Below, one piece after another: positions 55,364 to 64,000 of a DNA stretch of 64,000 bases; position 1 is the first letter of the stretch; every line of letters begins with the position of its first letter. The translations under genes were made by a program, and so were the position numbers. Origin of the DNA: Limnanthes douglasii subsp. nivea (lineage: Eukaryota > Streptophyta > Magnoliopsida > Brassicales > Limnanthaceae); assembly GCA_036936605.1 (NCBI GenBank), contig JAUPFV010000001.1:121590771-121654770 (forward strand). Direction: 5' to 3'. The notes under the pieces were generated by a model that was not told where the DNA came from, searched no databases, and worked only from the letters and a program-made list of their open reading frames with translations.

Positions 55364-56281
55364 ATCATAATGATACTGGCCATACCACTGAGGATTGTAT
55401 TGCTTTAAAGCAAGAAGTCCAGAATTTAATTGAAAGAGGAAAGTTGGGAGCATATGTTAAAAGAAGAGGAGGAAATATGCCTGATAATGCTCATCGGGCT
55501 GGTCCAAACAATGCAGGCACATCCGCTCCGGAGGGAGCTATGGTGATAATCGAGAGATTCGATGTAGAGTCAGAGTACTTGGACCCTGATCCAACTCGAA
55601 ACAGAGTGGGTGCCATCGAGGAACGGTGTAAAATAGTGTCCGGGCTTATTAAATTTTTTGAGTCACTCACAATTTTCGGAGGGGTTACCATGACAGCACC
55701 CACTGATTCTTCGAGGAAGAGGCATTTTCATACTTTAGCTACCCAATTGGAGGGAGGCATGACTTCCTATCAATCGCAGATTCTGTTTCCCTTCATTGTG
55801 TTCGATAAGGATGACTTGAGGGATATAGCAGGTCCTCATGAAGATGCTGTTGTCATAGGAGCATCCATTGGGGGCAATGACGTAAGACGCATTTTGGTGG
55901 ATACTGGGAATTCAGCCAATATCCTCTTCTTAACTTCCTACAAAAAGATGATAAATCCTGCGGTAATTCAGCGTTCGAACAGGTCAATTGTGGGTTTCAC
56001 TGAAAGCTCAGCAGATGTGATTGGGGAGTTAGAAGAGGAAGTTTTGTTGGGCAAGGGCCCTTTTAAGAAGATGGCTAGAATACTGTTTGTCGTAGTGGAT
56101 TTTCCCACTTGTTATAATGCTATTCTAGAGAGGTCTTGGCTCTCTAGGATGCATTCAGTGGCATCAACAGTCCACCAATGTTTGAAATACGCTGTGCAAG
56201 GACAAGTGGGAGTTGTTCGGAGCAGCCAAAAGATAGCAAGGGAGTGTTATGCAACATCACTGGCACCTTGAACGTTGGGGG
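55364..56281 (+). CDS. G2 gag zinc finger and aspartic protease (3' continuation after H)
   Basis: The zinc finger resumes as YHNDTGHTTEDC at 55364, completing the motif begun at 43924. The protease active site is RILVDTGNSANIL (about 55890-55930) followed by YNAILERSWLSRMH. In H the Ser of DTGSS is kept, and here it reads Asn, which may weaken activity. The frame closes with TGA at about 56269. The open part from 55444 gives 275 codons. The protein would process the G polyprotein. Confidence 0.88.
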
Positions 56282-57360
56282 CAGTTCGTATCAATGAGGA
56301 ATAGAAATTTGAGGGGCTTTCTGGGGGTGAGGGTGAAATTGATGACCCCATAGAGACCCCTAGAGTTTTAATACCGGTTGAGGAAGTCGAAACACATTCT
56401 TTGGAAGAGGGAAAGAATGTTAAGATAGGGTCCAAAATGGCATCCGAACTAAAGGGTAAAATGTTGAAGTTCCTAAAAGACCATCAGCATATTTTTGCTT
56501 GGTGCAATGCTGATGTTACGGGAGTACCAGCAGATATTATATCACACCAACTGTCCATCCGAAGAGACATAGCACCTGTAGTACAAAAGAGAAGAGCTTT
56601 TTCCAAGGAAAAGGCCGATGTCATAGTTCAAGAAGTCGACAGACTTACCCAAATGGGGCACATAAAGGAGTCTCGGTATCCTTTATGGACAGCCAATCCG
56701 GTCTTGGTGAAAAAGAAAAATGGCAAGTAGCGCATGTGTATCGATTTCACAGATCTCAACAGAGCTTGCCCAAAATATTTGTACCCAGTTTCCCGGATTG
56801 ATCAGTTGGTAGATTTTACATCTGGGAATAAGCTACTATCTTTCATGGATGCCTTCTCCGGGTACAACCAGATTCAAGTAGATCCGAAGGATCAGGAGTA
56901 TACTACGTTTGTTACAAGGTGATGCCATTTGGGTTAAAAAATGCTGGGGCTACTTATCAGAGGTTAGTAAACAAAGCCTTTGTTGATCAAAGTGGAAGAA
57001 ATAAGTATACATCGATGACATGATGGTAAAAAGTATGGACGAAGAACTACACTTAACAGATCTCCAAGAAACTTTTGCTAACTTAGTAAAAGTAAATTTG
57101 AAACTAAATCCAGAGAAGTGTGTGTTCGGAGTACAGTCCGGGAAATTCTTGGGGTATATAATAAGTGAGCAAGGGATACAGCCTGATCCGGACCAGCTTA
57201 ATGCTTTATTCCAAATAGGACCTCCTCGAAATATTAAGGAAGTAGAAAGTTTGAGTGGGAGGTTGGCTGCGTTAAATCGATTTAATTTCAAGGTCTTCAG
57301 ACAGGTGTGCCCCGTTCGTTCAAACTTTAAAAGGGGCAAAGGGATTTGACTGGACTTCAC
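56282..57360 (+). pseudogene. G2 reverse transcriptase remnant
   Basis: It is open from 56401 to a TAG at 56728, where H has TGG in NGKWRM, so a Trp codon became a stop. DFTDLNRACPK and FMDAFSGYNQIQ follow. The segment before MPFGLKN is missing about 20 bp (join at 56917-56925, TACAA at both original ends). The catalytic VYIDDMMV is at about 57012-57030 after another frame change. A shift near 57295 ends the frame. It is inactive. Confidence 0.9.
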
Positions 57361-58316
57361 AATGTGATGAGGCCTTTAATGAAATTAAAAGACATTTATC
57401 CTCCCTCAAGACTCTGTTTAAACCTGTTGATGGAGAGATACTCTTCATATACTTGGCAGTTTCCAGTTGTGCCATAAGTGTCGTATTAGTGAGGGAGGTA
57501 GATAATTATCCTCGTCCGGTGTATTACATCAACAAGAGCTTGATAGATGCAGAAAAACGCTATCTAAAAAAGTTAGCATTAGCCCTCGTGATTGCTGTAA
57601 GGAAGATGAGGCCTTATTTTCAGGCTCATCCTATTATTGTCCGGACATCCTATCCCCTGAAAAACATTCTTCAAAAGGCAGACATTTCGAGCAGAATGAC
57701 TAAGTGGTCATTGGAACTGGGGGACTTCGACATTGATTTTGCTCCTCGGACAGCAATCAAAGCCCAAGTTGTGGCTGATTTCTTAGTTGAATTTTATTCT
57801 GATAGGGATACAGAGCAAACAACTGATGTGAAAGATAAAAAGGTCTGGGTCGTCCGGACTGATGGTGGATCAAGTACTATGGGATGTGGTGCAGGGGTAT
57901 GCTTGACCTGGCCGTATGGTGACAAAATGTACCAAGCTATATGTTTTGCTTTTAGGGCTTCTAATAATGAGTCTGAATATGAAGCTGCTATAGCTGGTTT
58001 AAAGTTAGCTCTTATTTGTGGAGCCAAAAAGGTCAAATTGATGAGTGATTCTCAGCTTCTTATTCATCATGTGCAAGGTCAATCTGAAGCCAAAAAGGAG
58101 CAGCTAATAAAATATTTACTTCTTCTCAAAGATGTGGCACTTAAGTTCAAGAGCATTGTTTATGAGCACATACCCCGGACAGAAAATGAACTAGCAGACT
58201 CCTTGGCAACCATAGCCTATACTGAATCCTACCCTTGGATCCATGTGCTGGAGTGCCCTTCCATTCAACTCAGCATGGGTAAGGAGGAAGAAAGCTTCGA
58301 TATACAGATGAAATAG
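57361..58316 (+). pseudogene. G2 dual RNase H region
   Basis: The Ty3-type RNase H region is open from 57453 (AVSSCAISVVLV, then YFQAHPIIVRT). It is followed by the second archaeal-type RNase H with WVVRTDGGSSTMGCGAG (about 57846), NNESEYEAAIAGL, LMSDSQLLI and a C-terminal ENELADSLATIA. The catalytic acidic residues appear present. The linker to integrase has TAG at 58314. This tandem arrangement supports the Tat assignment. Confidence 0.9.
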
Positions 58317-59561
58317 CCCCAAGATTGGAGGTTTCCTCTCCTTCAATATCTTTCTGATGGCATCTTGCCTCCGGATAAGTCAATAGCAAGAAAAGTAAAG
58401 TACAAGGCTCGTGGTTTTATCATACTAAAAGATGTTCTTTATAAGAAGTCTTACAGTTAACCCCTCTTACGATGTTTGGGGGACGATGAATCTCAAATAG
58501 TGCTCTCGGAATTACATGATGGTGAGGGATCAGCTCACTCTGGATTCAGGGCTCTAACAAGGAGAGTTTTGTTAGCTGGTTATTATTGGCCCTCTATAAT
58601 GCAAGATGCTAAGGAACTTGTGAGGAGGTGTGACCCATGCCAGAGATATAGCAATGAAATTCATATCCCAACCATCCCTTTAGAGTCAATTTCTATGCCT
58701 ATACCTTTTGCTCGATGGGGGTTGGATTTGGTGGGACCTCTACCTATGGCATCCGGAAGACGCAGGACAATAATTGTTGCTATTGATTATTTTTCGAAGT
58801 GGATCGAAGCAGTTCCATTGGCAGGAACAACATCAAAAGCTGTCATAAAATTCATTTTATCCAATATCTGTTGCAGATTTGGAATTCCACAGAAGATAAC
58901 AACAGACAATGGGCCACAGTTCGACAACAAGGAAATGGAGAGTTTCTGTGTCTCAAGAGGTATACAACTTTGTTTCTCTTCACCTTTCCAACCACAAGAA
59001 AATGGTCAGTTTGAAGTGGCTAACAAGACTATACTGACCGGTTTGAAGAAAAGTTTAGAAGGGGCTGCTGGAAAATGGCCTAGTTATTTGCAAGAATTTT
59101 TGTGGGCTTACCGGACTACACCTGGGGCTGCGACACAAGAGTCTCCTTTTGCTTTGGTCTATGGGATGGATGCCATAGCTACCATAGAAGCAACTCTCCC
59201 TTCATTTCCAGTTCATAATTTCTCCGAACACACCAACGAAGGGGCTATCAGAGGCCAACTTGACTTGATAGAGGAAAGAAGAGTTAAGGCTCACCTTAGG
59301 GCTGTTCACTATTAAGGTTTGATGAGAAGCAGATTTGCTTCTAAAATCAAGAGAAGGGATTTTCAACCGGGGAATAAGGTGTTAAGAAAAGTTTTCCTAC
59401 ACACTAAAGAGATGTAGTTCGGTAAATTGGCTCCAACTTGGGAAGGACCCTATGTGGTCATTGAAAAGCTTAAGCCTGGACCATACCGGCTCCAAGACAA
59501 AGAAGGAAGAATTTTGAACCACCCTTGGAATATTGGACACCTCCGGTTGTACTTGGAATAG
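58317..59561 (+). pseudogene. G2 integrase
   Basis: After two stops in the linker the frame is open from 58476 to 59315. It has the HHCC module (ELHDGEGSAHSG to CDPCQRY), LDLVGPLPMAS, TTDNGPQFDN and GQFEVANKT, so all three catalytic acidic residues are kept. A TAA at 59313-59315 (Gln in the G1 copy) and a TAG near 59416 break the C-terminal GPY-type part (APTWEGPYVV). A normal stop follows at about 59559. Confidence 0.9.
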
Positions 59562-59604
59562 AAACTATGTAAATATTTACTTGTTTAAAAGTCCATGTAA
59601 ATAT

Positions 59605-59660
59605 TTGGGGGCATACTCTTTCCTACCCTGGTGGCGCGGGGAGGTTTTAATGAGGTGTCC
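59605..59660 (+). promoter_or_regulatory. conserved post-integrase motif in G2
   Basis: CTCTTTCCTACCCTGGTGG, then GCGGGGAGGTTTTAATGAGG, is shared with H and G1. CCC/GGG and CCT/AGG can pair around the middle. Confidence 0.55.
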
Positions 59661-60075
59661 GAGCTTTTTTATAAAATTTGATGCCTTCTTAAAAATTCTG
59701 AGTGTTTTTACTTAATAGTTCATTGTCAAATTTTTATTTAAACACAGGTCGGCTTAAATTGAAGGAGTGATGACCACTTAAACATTTTTCATCGGAGAAT
59801 TTAAACACTCTCACTTTAGAATGTTTATGAAATAACTAAGGACTGTTTAAACATTAGCCACCAAAATTGAAAAACTATGAAAGAATGCAAGAATTGTGCA
59901 AAGTAAAGATACCCATTAAAACAACCGAAGTGCCTTGGCCATCCAAGGACTTTAAATTGTCAATCAAAACAAAAAAGATCTATCCGGTCAAACACCGGAC
60001 ACAGTTACAAAAATGCATTGGCCTTCCAAGGACTTTAGTTCAATCAAAACAAAAGGTGAAAAAATAATTGATATT
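59661..60075. other. G2 noncoding spacer
   Basis: No tandem array like those of H or G1 is present. A CCTTGGCCATCCAAGGACTTTA-like segment occurs twice (about 59932 and 60019). Confidence 0.6.
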
Positions 60076-61595
60076 CTAAGACTGAGCCTTTGAAGATGGC
60101 TCAGCCTCACTCGTTTTCTTCTTCTTGAGGTCATCATTCTCCTCATTTGGACTCTCCCAGGTGTTCTCTTCCTCATCGGATGAGTCAGCACTAAAATAAT
60201 CATGCAAGTCTCCATCAGCCATAGTATGGAAGGGAAGATCTTCGTACTCTACATAAGTCCATAAATCTCCTAGGTTCCTCTTCGGGAACTTCTCGTGAAA
60301 GAGCAAGACCATGTCTGACTTCACTTCGGCATACATTTCTTCCTGAGTATCTATCACATTGTTGGTGTAAGCATCAATCTTGGCTTAGATTTTTGCCTTT
60401 TGCTCCCTTAGCAGATCAGCTTTTTCCTCTGCAGCTTTGGACACCGAGTCCTCGAGTGCAATCTTGTCGTTGGTCAAAGTATGGATGACTTGGTCCTTGG
60501 CCTTCATCTCCTCTTTCAAAGAGGAGAGATCTTTCTCCAACCCGGACCGCTTTGCCCGGAGGTCTTTGATAGTATCTTCTAGGGTAGCTACCTTTGTGGC
60601 CCAACCCTCCTGGTTCTTCTTTAACTCCTCATTTTCTCTCTTCAAAACATCAGAATTTTGAGTGACAATGAGGAGGTCGTTGGCCATTTTCTCCTTGTCA
60701 GAATTAAGGGCAGTAATGATAGTTGACTGGCCTCGCACTTATTTCTCCAGAACCAGCACTGGCTGAATATTACTCAATATAGAGTGAGTTATAACATCTC
60801 TTTCACTTAAAACGGTGAAAGATTTACCATTGAAGGTAACGGTGTTCGAAGTGCTTAGAGGGAGGTAGGGCCAAGCAAAGTCATCTCTAGGGAGGTTTTC
60901 AAAGTAGTCACTAAGTCCCTCAAGCCCTGTAATGTCGACACCGTGAATACTGATGTCTCCTCCTCCAACCTCATCGGTTTGAAAGTCACGAGGGATCTCT
61001 TCTGCTCTTGTTGGATCAGTAGGGTCAACAGGAAGGAGGGCCTCCGGAGGCCGGAGAGAAAGTTTATCACCCTTAGAGGTCTTTTTCTTCTTGGCCTTCC
61101 TGTCCTTGTTTTCTGCTCCCCGTTTCCTGTCTCTCTTAGGAACCCTTGGAGGTTTTGGAGATCCTGCCTCTTCCCTAGTACTCTCGTGCTCCACAACTTC
61201 TAGAATAGCAGTATCAATCTGACTTGGAACTGGTCCCTCTTGGTTTGTTGGAGCAGTTTCCTCCGCTTCAGTGGGGTTAGCTTCAACCACACTCTTCTTG
61301 CCCTTACCTTTTTTGCCTTTCATCTTACTTGGGGCCTTGGCTCGACCAGGCAAATACAGTGACCCGTCCGGTGCGTGTGTTCTTTTAAGGACTACCTCCG
61401 GAGGGGGTGGAGTGGTAAGTTCCTCCCAAGATAAGTCCTTCCAGTCAGTAGTATTCAAAAGGTGGGACCTTGCAAGATTGCCTCTAGTAAAGGCGTTGTG
61501 GAAGTGATTTCCCAACTTTTCAGCAGCCCAAATGTTTATCTTGGTGCAAGTGATCTGCCCGGCCTTTAAGTGATCATTGAAGTCTTTAGGCAGCA
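60076..61595 (-). pseudogene. G2 antisense accessory gene, exon 2
   Basis: The minus-strand frame from the acceptor (AG at 61597-61596) reads VLPKDFNDHLKAGQIT and then ARSHLLNTTDWKDLSW, matching H exon 2. A lysine-rich linker (GKKGKGKKS, RKAKKKKTSKG) and a strong coiled coil (about 60700-60390, repeated Leu/Glu/Lys) follow. The acidic C-terminus (YFSADSSDEEENTWE) ends at 60076. Two in-frame TAA stops (about 60737 and 60388) break it, both next to Gln-type contexts. The G1 copy shows the same order. Confidence 0.8.
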
Positions 61596-61682
61596 CTGTC
61601 AAGAAACAAAGAAAAAGAAAAGGCAAGTTAGATAAACAAATTTATAAAGAGTGAAGATGGGAATTAGAGATGGGACTCTTAC
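61596..61682 (-). other. intron of the G2 antisense gene (87 bp)
   Basis: The minus-strand donor GATG|GTAAGAG (GT at 61682-61681) and acceptor TTCTTGACAG (AG at 61597-61596) are good plant splice sites. Splicing joins SIWRSD to VLPKDF in phase 1. Confidence 0.85.
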
Positions 61683-63060
61683 CATCACTTCGCCATATGC
61701 TGGTGAGGAGACTTGGTTTGGTACCGGCTTTAATCTTCCTCCCATTCTCCCAAGCACCACTCACAAACAAAAAGTGAGTCCTCCAATTTCTCTCAGACTC
61801 GAGCAGGTCATCCACTCATTTATAGTCATCACCCATGTTGAAGTGATAGAAGGGAATATGGTGGTTTCTGCAGAGGCTGGCCACAGCTGCGAATTCCTCC
61901 ATTGGAAGAGGAATTCCGGAGAGCCTGTAAGCCATGATACAAGCCATGAGGGTGTACCGGGCATTAGGGCTCAGTTGACTTGGGCAAAGCTTGATGAGGT
62001 GGAAGTATCTGACTATCTCCGGATCTAAGGGAAACCTTAGTCCCCAGTTAAAACGTTCAGTGAAGATAACTATTTCACTGAGCTTGCAGTCCATCGGTGT
62101 TTCAGGGCCTATTGGGATCCTTATTTTTAAATTCTCCGGAATCCCCCACTTTGTTCGCATCCGACCCAGTTCGGCTGTGTGGATGAAGGCATAATTAAGT
62201 TTTTGAAAAGCAAGTAAATACTTAACACTAACCTTGTGGAAACAAGGTCCCACTTTTCCCTCAAGGATCTCCGGCAGATCTGGATGCCTTAGGCATAGCT
62301 TTTCTTTGCCTTTATCCTTCTTGGCAGCACCAGCATCACTCGTTTGTCCGGAGACTTCAGACTCAAACGGAGCCTCTTCAATAGTTACCTTCATTACTTC
62401 ATCCATTACCAAGGAGGGATTTTCAGTTGTGTTTGGGTGAGGGGAGTTAGAGATTGACTCAGCATGCCCTCCGGATTGTTGGTTTTTACTAGCTTCTTGT
62501 GCTCTGGCCTCCGGCTGGGGCTCAGCTGTAGTAGTTTCTTTTCGGAGACTTGAGCTAGATGCCTCCGGTCCGGACAACTTGTCCTTAGGAATTTTCATGG
62601 GTGCCTCTGACCCTGTGTTGCTATCCATGGCCCCTGATTTGGAAGGTGTACCTTTTTGAGCCTGCCCTCTTACCATGCGACCTCTTCTCCGATCAACTAA
62701 CTTATTTTGAGAGACATTTGTATCTGACCCCATGGCGATAAATAGAGAAGTCTTCTTGAAACTGGTAACTGCTTGCCCTGGTTCAACAGTGGGCTTTGAT
62801 TCCTGAACCGACGAGCCTGAAACGATGGGTGAGAGGTTGGTTTGAAACAATCTCCTCACTTTAACACTTTTAGTTGAAGAAGAGCCCTGGTCAGGCTCTA
62901 TGTTTAGAATTTCTGGTTTGTCAACAGGGGGAGTAGGAAGGCCTGCAGCAATGCGCATTTCTCGTTCAATTTTTTGGGCCTTTTCTAACTCTGATAGATT
63001 TAACCATCCGCCTTTGATTAAAGCGTTCCTAGCTGTGAAAATAAACTCACAACCAAAAAG
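61683..63060 (-). pseudogene. G2 antisense accessory gene, exon 1 (PF04195-like domain)
   Basis: The minus-strand sequence reads ARNALIKGGWLNLSELEKA, then RIAAGLPTPP, a low-complexity Ser/Lys/Glu region, and the PF04195-like core (RTKWGIPENLKIRIPIG, then WGLRFPLDPEIVRYFHLIK, then YTLMACIMAYRLSG). A single TGA near 61816 interrupts NMGDDYK.VDDLLE; G1 has Ala there. The downstream NWRTHFLFVSGAWEN leads into the intron. The open frame extends upstream through a possible acceptor (TTTTCACAG near 63037), so an earlier exon may exist. Confidence 0.8.
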
Positions 63061-63144
63061 AAGTATTTGTTTTTTAGAGAGAAAGCTCTGAAATTTAGCA
63101 AAGTAAGGATGAAGAGGATGGTAAAACAGTAAAGGAATGATTAA

Positions 63145-63150
63145 TTTATA
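63145..63150 (-). promoter_or_regulatory. TATA-like box for the G2 antisense gene
   Basis: TATAAA on the minus strand lies about 90 bp upstream of the conserved antisense coding start. It is comparable in place to the H box. Confidence 0.45.
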
Positions 63151-63481
63151 GTAAACACACAAAAAGATGCTTTGATACCTAGGAGAATTCGAAAGGGTTG
63201 CAATGATTAAGGAACGGCGCTGATGTCATCTTCATTAAATGAAGAGGTTACTTTTTGGAGAAGGTGGGAGCGCCATTCTAGGTGAAAAAACGGCTGATGT
63301 GACGAACCAAAAAGAGACACGTGTCCCACGAACTCTGGCAAGAAACCGTTTAGTTTTCAACAACTTTTTCAGTTCGGATAAAGCTATAACACAGTTCGAA
63401 GGACCTGTCTGGATGTAGCTGTCACCAGCAACCGGCTGTTTTTTTTTCAGGTCTTGCCAAAGGTTTTTTAACACCACCTAA

Positions 63482-63493
63482 AAAAGGGGCTAC
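63482..63493 (+). other. polypurine tract of G2
   Basis: AAAAGGGGCTAC ends directly before the 3' LTR. Confidence 0.8.
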
Positions 63494-63913
63494 TGATGAG
63501 TCCGGATTCTGTCACCACACTTTATGGGAACCGGACAGGGTCAACTCGGACAATGTCCACCTCACCGGACAGGGGCAGTTCGGACAACTATCATCCACTG
63601 AACTATCCGAACAGAACTAAAGTACTTAAAACCTAATCACTTTTTGACTAAGCTGCCTATTTACTTACTTAGAACTAATGGGTCTTTAAACTCGAACTGA
63701 ATCCATTAAACACGACCCGAAAGCCCATGTGGCCCAAATATAAGGGTATAAATACACAACCACCAACATTAAATGAGGGTAATAAAAATTAAATACAACC
63801 AGGCAGCTCAATTCTCCCTCTACATTCTACCCAAGTATTAAATACTCTCAAAATTCCACCAAACTCTAAACAAAAATTACAAACTTACCCTCAAACAGAA
63901 ATAAACCTTACCA
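63494..63913 (+). repeat. 3' LTR of G2 (420 bp)
   Basis: It starts TGATGAGTCC and ends CTTACCA, followed by the target duplicate TTATC (63914-63918). The TATA box is at 63747-63754. It has one C that both 5' LTRs lack. Confidence 0.97.
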
Positions 63914-64000
63914 TTATCAAATCTAAGAGAATTTATTTCATTTCTCTTCAAGAGACGATGATAAATTCTAATAGGGTGGATCAAATTACAAAAACCTTAG
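63914..64000 (+). pseudogene. A3 LINE endonuclease, continuation after G2
   Basis: The sequence after the target duplicate matches A1 from 8348 on (AATTTATTTCATT, then GATAAATTCTAATAG), resuming the endonuclease interrupted at 42042. It runs off the window. Confidence 0.9.

Larger units (their letters stand above)
30830..55490. repeat. unit 2 of the tandem segmental duplication
   Basis: It matches unit 1 from 11236 to about 26850, interrupted by element H (43930-55358) and lacking the equivalent of 17341-19887. Matching stops at about 55490, where G1 has its internal deletion and G2 continues. Confidence 0.9.
42043..63913 (+). mobile_element. Ty3/gypsy Tat-lineage element G2, complete but decayed, split by element H
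   Basis: The element has LTRs at both ends, a TTATC target duplication on each side (42038-42042 and 63914-63918), a primer site, a polypurine tract, gag, protease, reverse transcriptase, two RNase H domains, integrase and an antisense accessory gene. Without H it is about 10.4 kb. The second RNase H after the first, and the antisense gene before the 3' LTR, place it in the Tat lineage near Retand/Grande-like elements. Stops and small deletions inactivate it. Confidence 0.95.

Noticed and set aside
42043..63913. Endogenous plant pararetrovirus
   Set aside because: There are paired LTRs, a 5 bp target duplication and an integrase with a complete acidic triad, and no movement protein domain. 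It is a Ty3/gypsy retrotransposon.
1..64000. Functional host gene or prokaryote-type defence system
   Set aside because: Every coding segment I could identify belongs to retroelements, LINEs or the broken B family. No other long frame or operon-like arrangement is present.

Overview
The window is plant nuclear DNA from an AT-rich, transposon-dense intergenic region. The evidence is a Ty1/copia element with an initiator-tRNA-Met primer site, Tat-lineage Ty3/gypsy elements with two RNase H domains and an antisense accessory gene, plant-type LINEs with an ORF1 zinc knuckle and an APE endonuclease, and a gene-like family with plant-type GT-AG introns. I see no functional single-copy host gene, rRNA, tRNA or CRISPR array. 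The species cannot be named from the sequence. Percentages quoted here were estimated by eye.

Layout. 1-5062 is a decayed Ty1/copia element inserted in a LINE-containing repeat called A (copy A1, 5063 to about 8990). About 9850-13870 is family B, a broken plant gene or MULE-type gene whose introns are filled with a degenerate 25-26 bp minisatellite. About 13890-15560 is a second LINE related to A. About 15560-19890 is mostly unassigned DNA with a 68 bp tandem repeat, an inverted LTR fragment and a second B fragment. About 19890-24827 is A2, which is interrupted at 24828 by a Tat-type gypsy element, family G (copy G1, to 30829).

At 30830 the whole block restarts. 11236-26850 is a tandem duplicate of 30830-43929 plus 55364-55490. 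In unit 2, family G is a complete element (G2, 42043-63913, LTRs on both sides, 5 bp target duplication TTATC). It is split by a younger gypsy element, family H (43930-55358, 410 bp LTRs with about four differences). The LINE reading resumes after 63918 at the base where A2 and A3 were broken, and A1 shows the unbroken site at 8348-8352.

The implied order is: A and B families, then the copia insertion (LTRs about 94% identical), then G insertion (LTRs about 97%), then tandem duplication, then H insertion (LTRs about 99%).

The most interesting biology is in the gypsy families. H, G2 and G1 each carry, between integrase and the 3' LTR, a long gene on the opposite strand. It has a domain resembling the 'putative gypsy-type transposon' family (PF04195-like), a basic linker and a coiled-coil C-terminus. 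All three keep a GT-AG intron at the same place and in the same phase although the proteins have diverged widely. H and G2 have a minus-strand TATA box just upstream. Each gypsy element also has its own lineage-specific tandem repeats in the same noncoding region, a pattern known from Retand/Grande-type elements.
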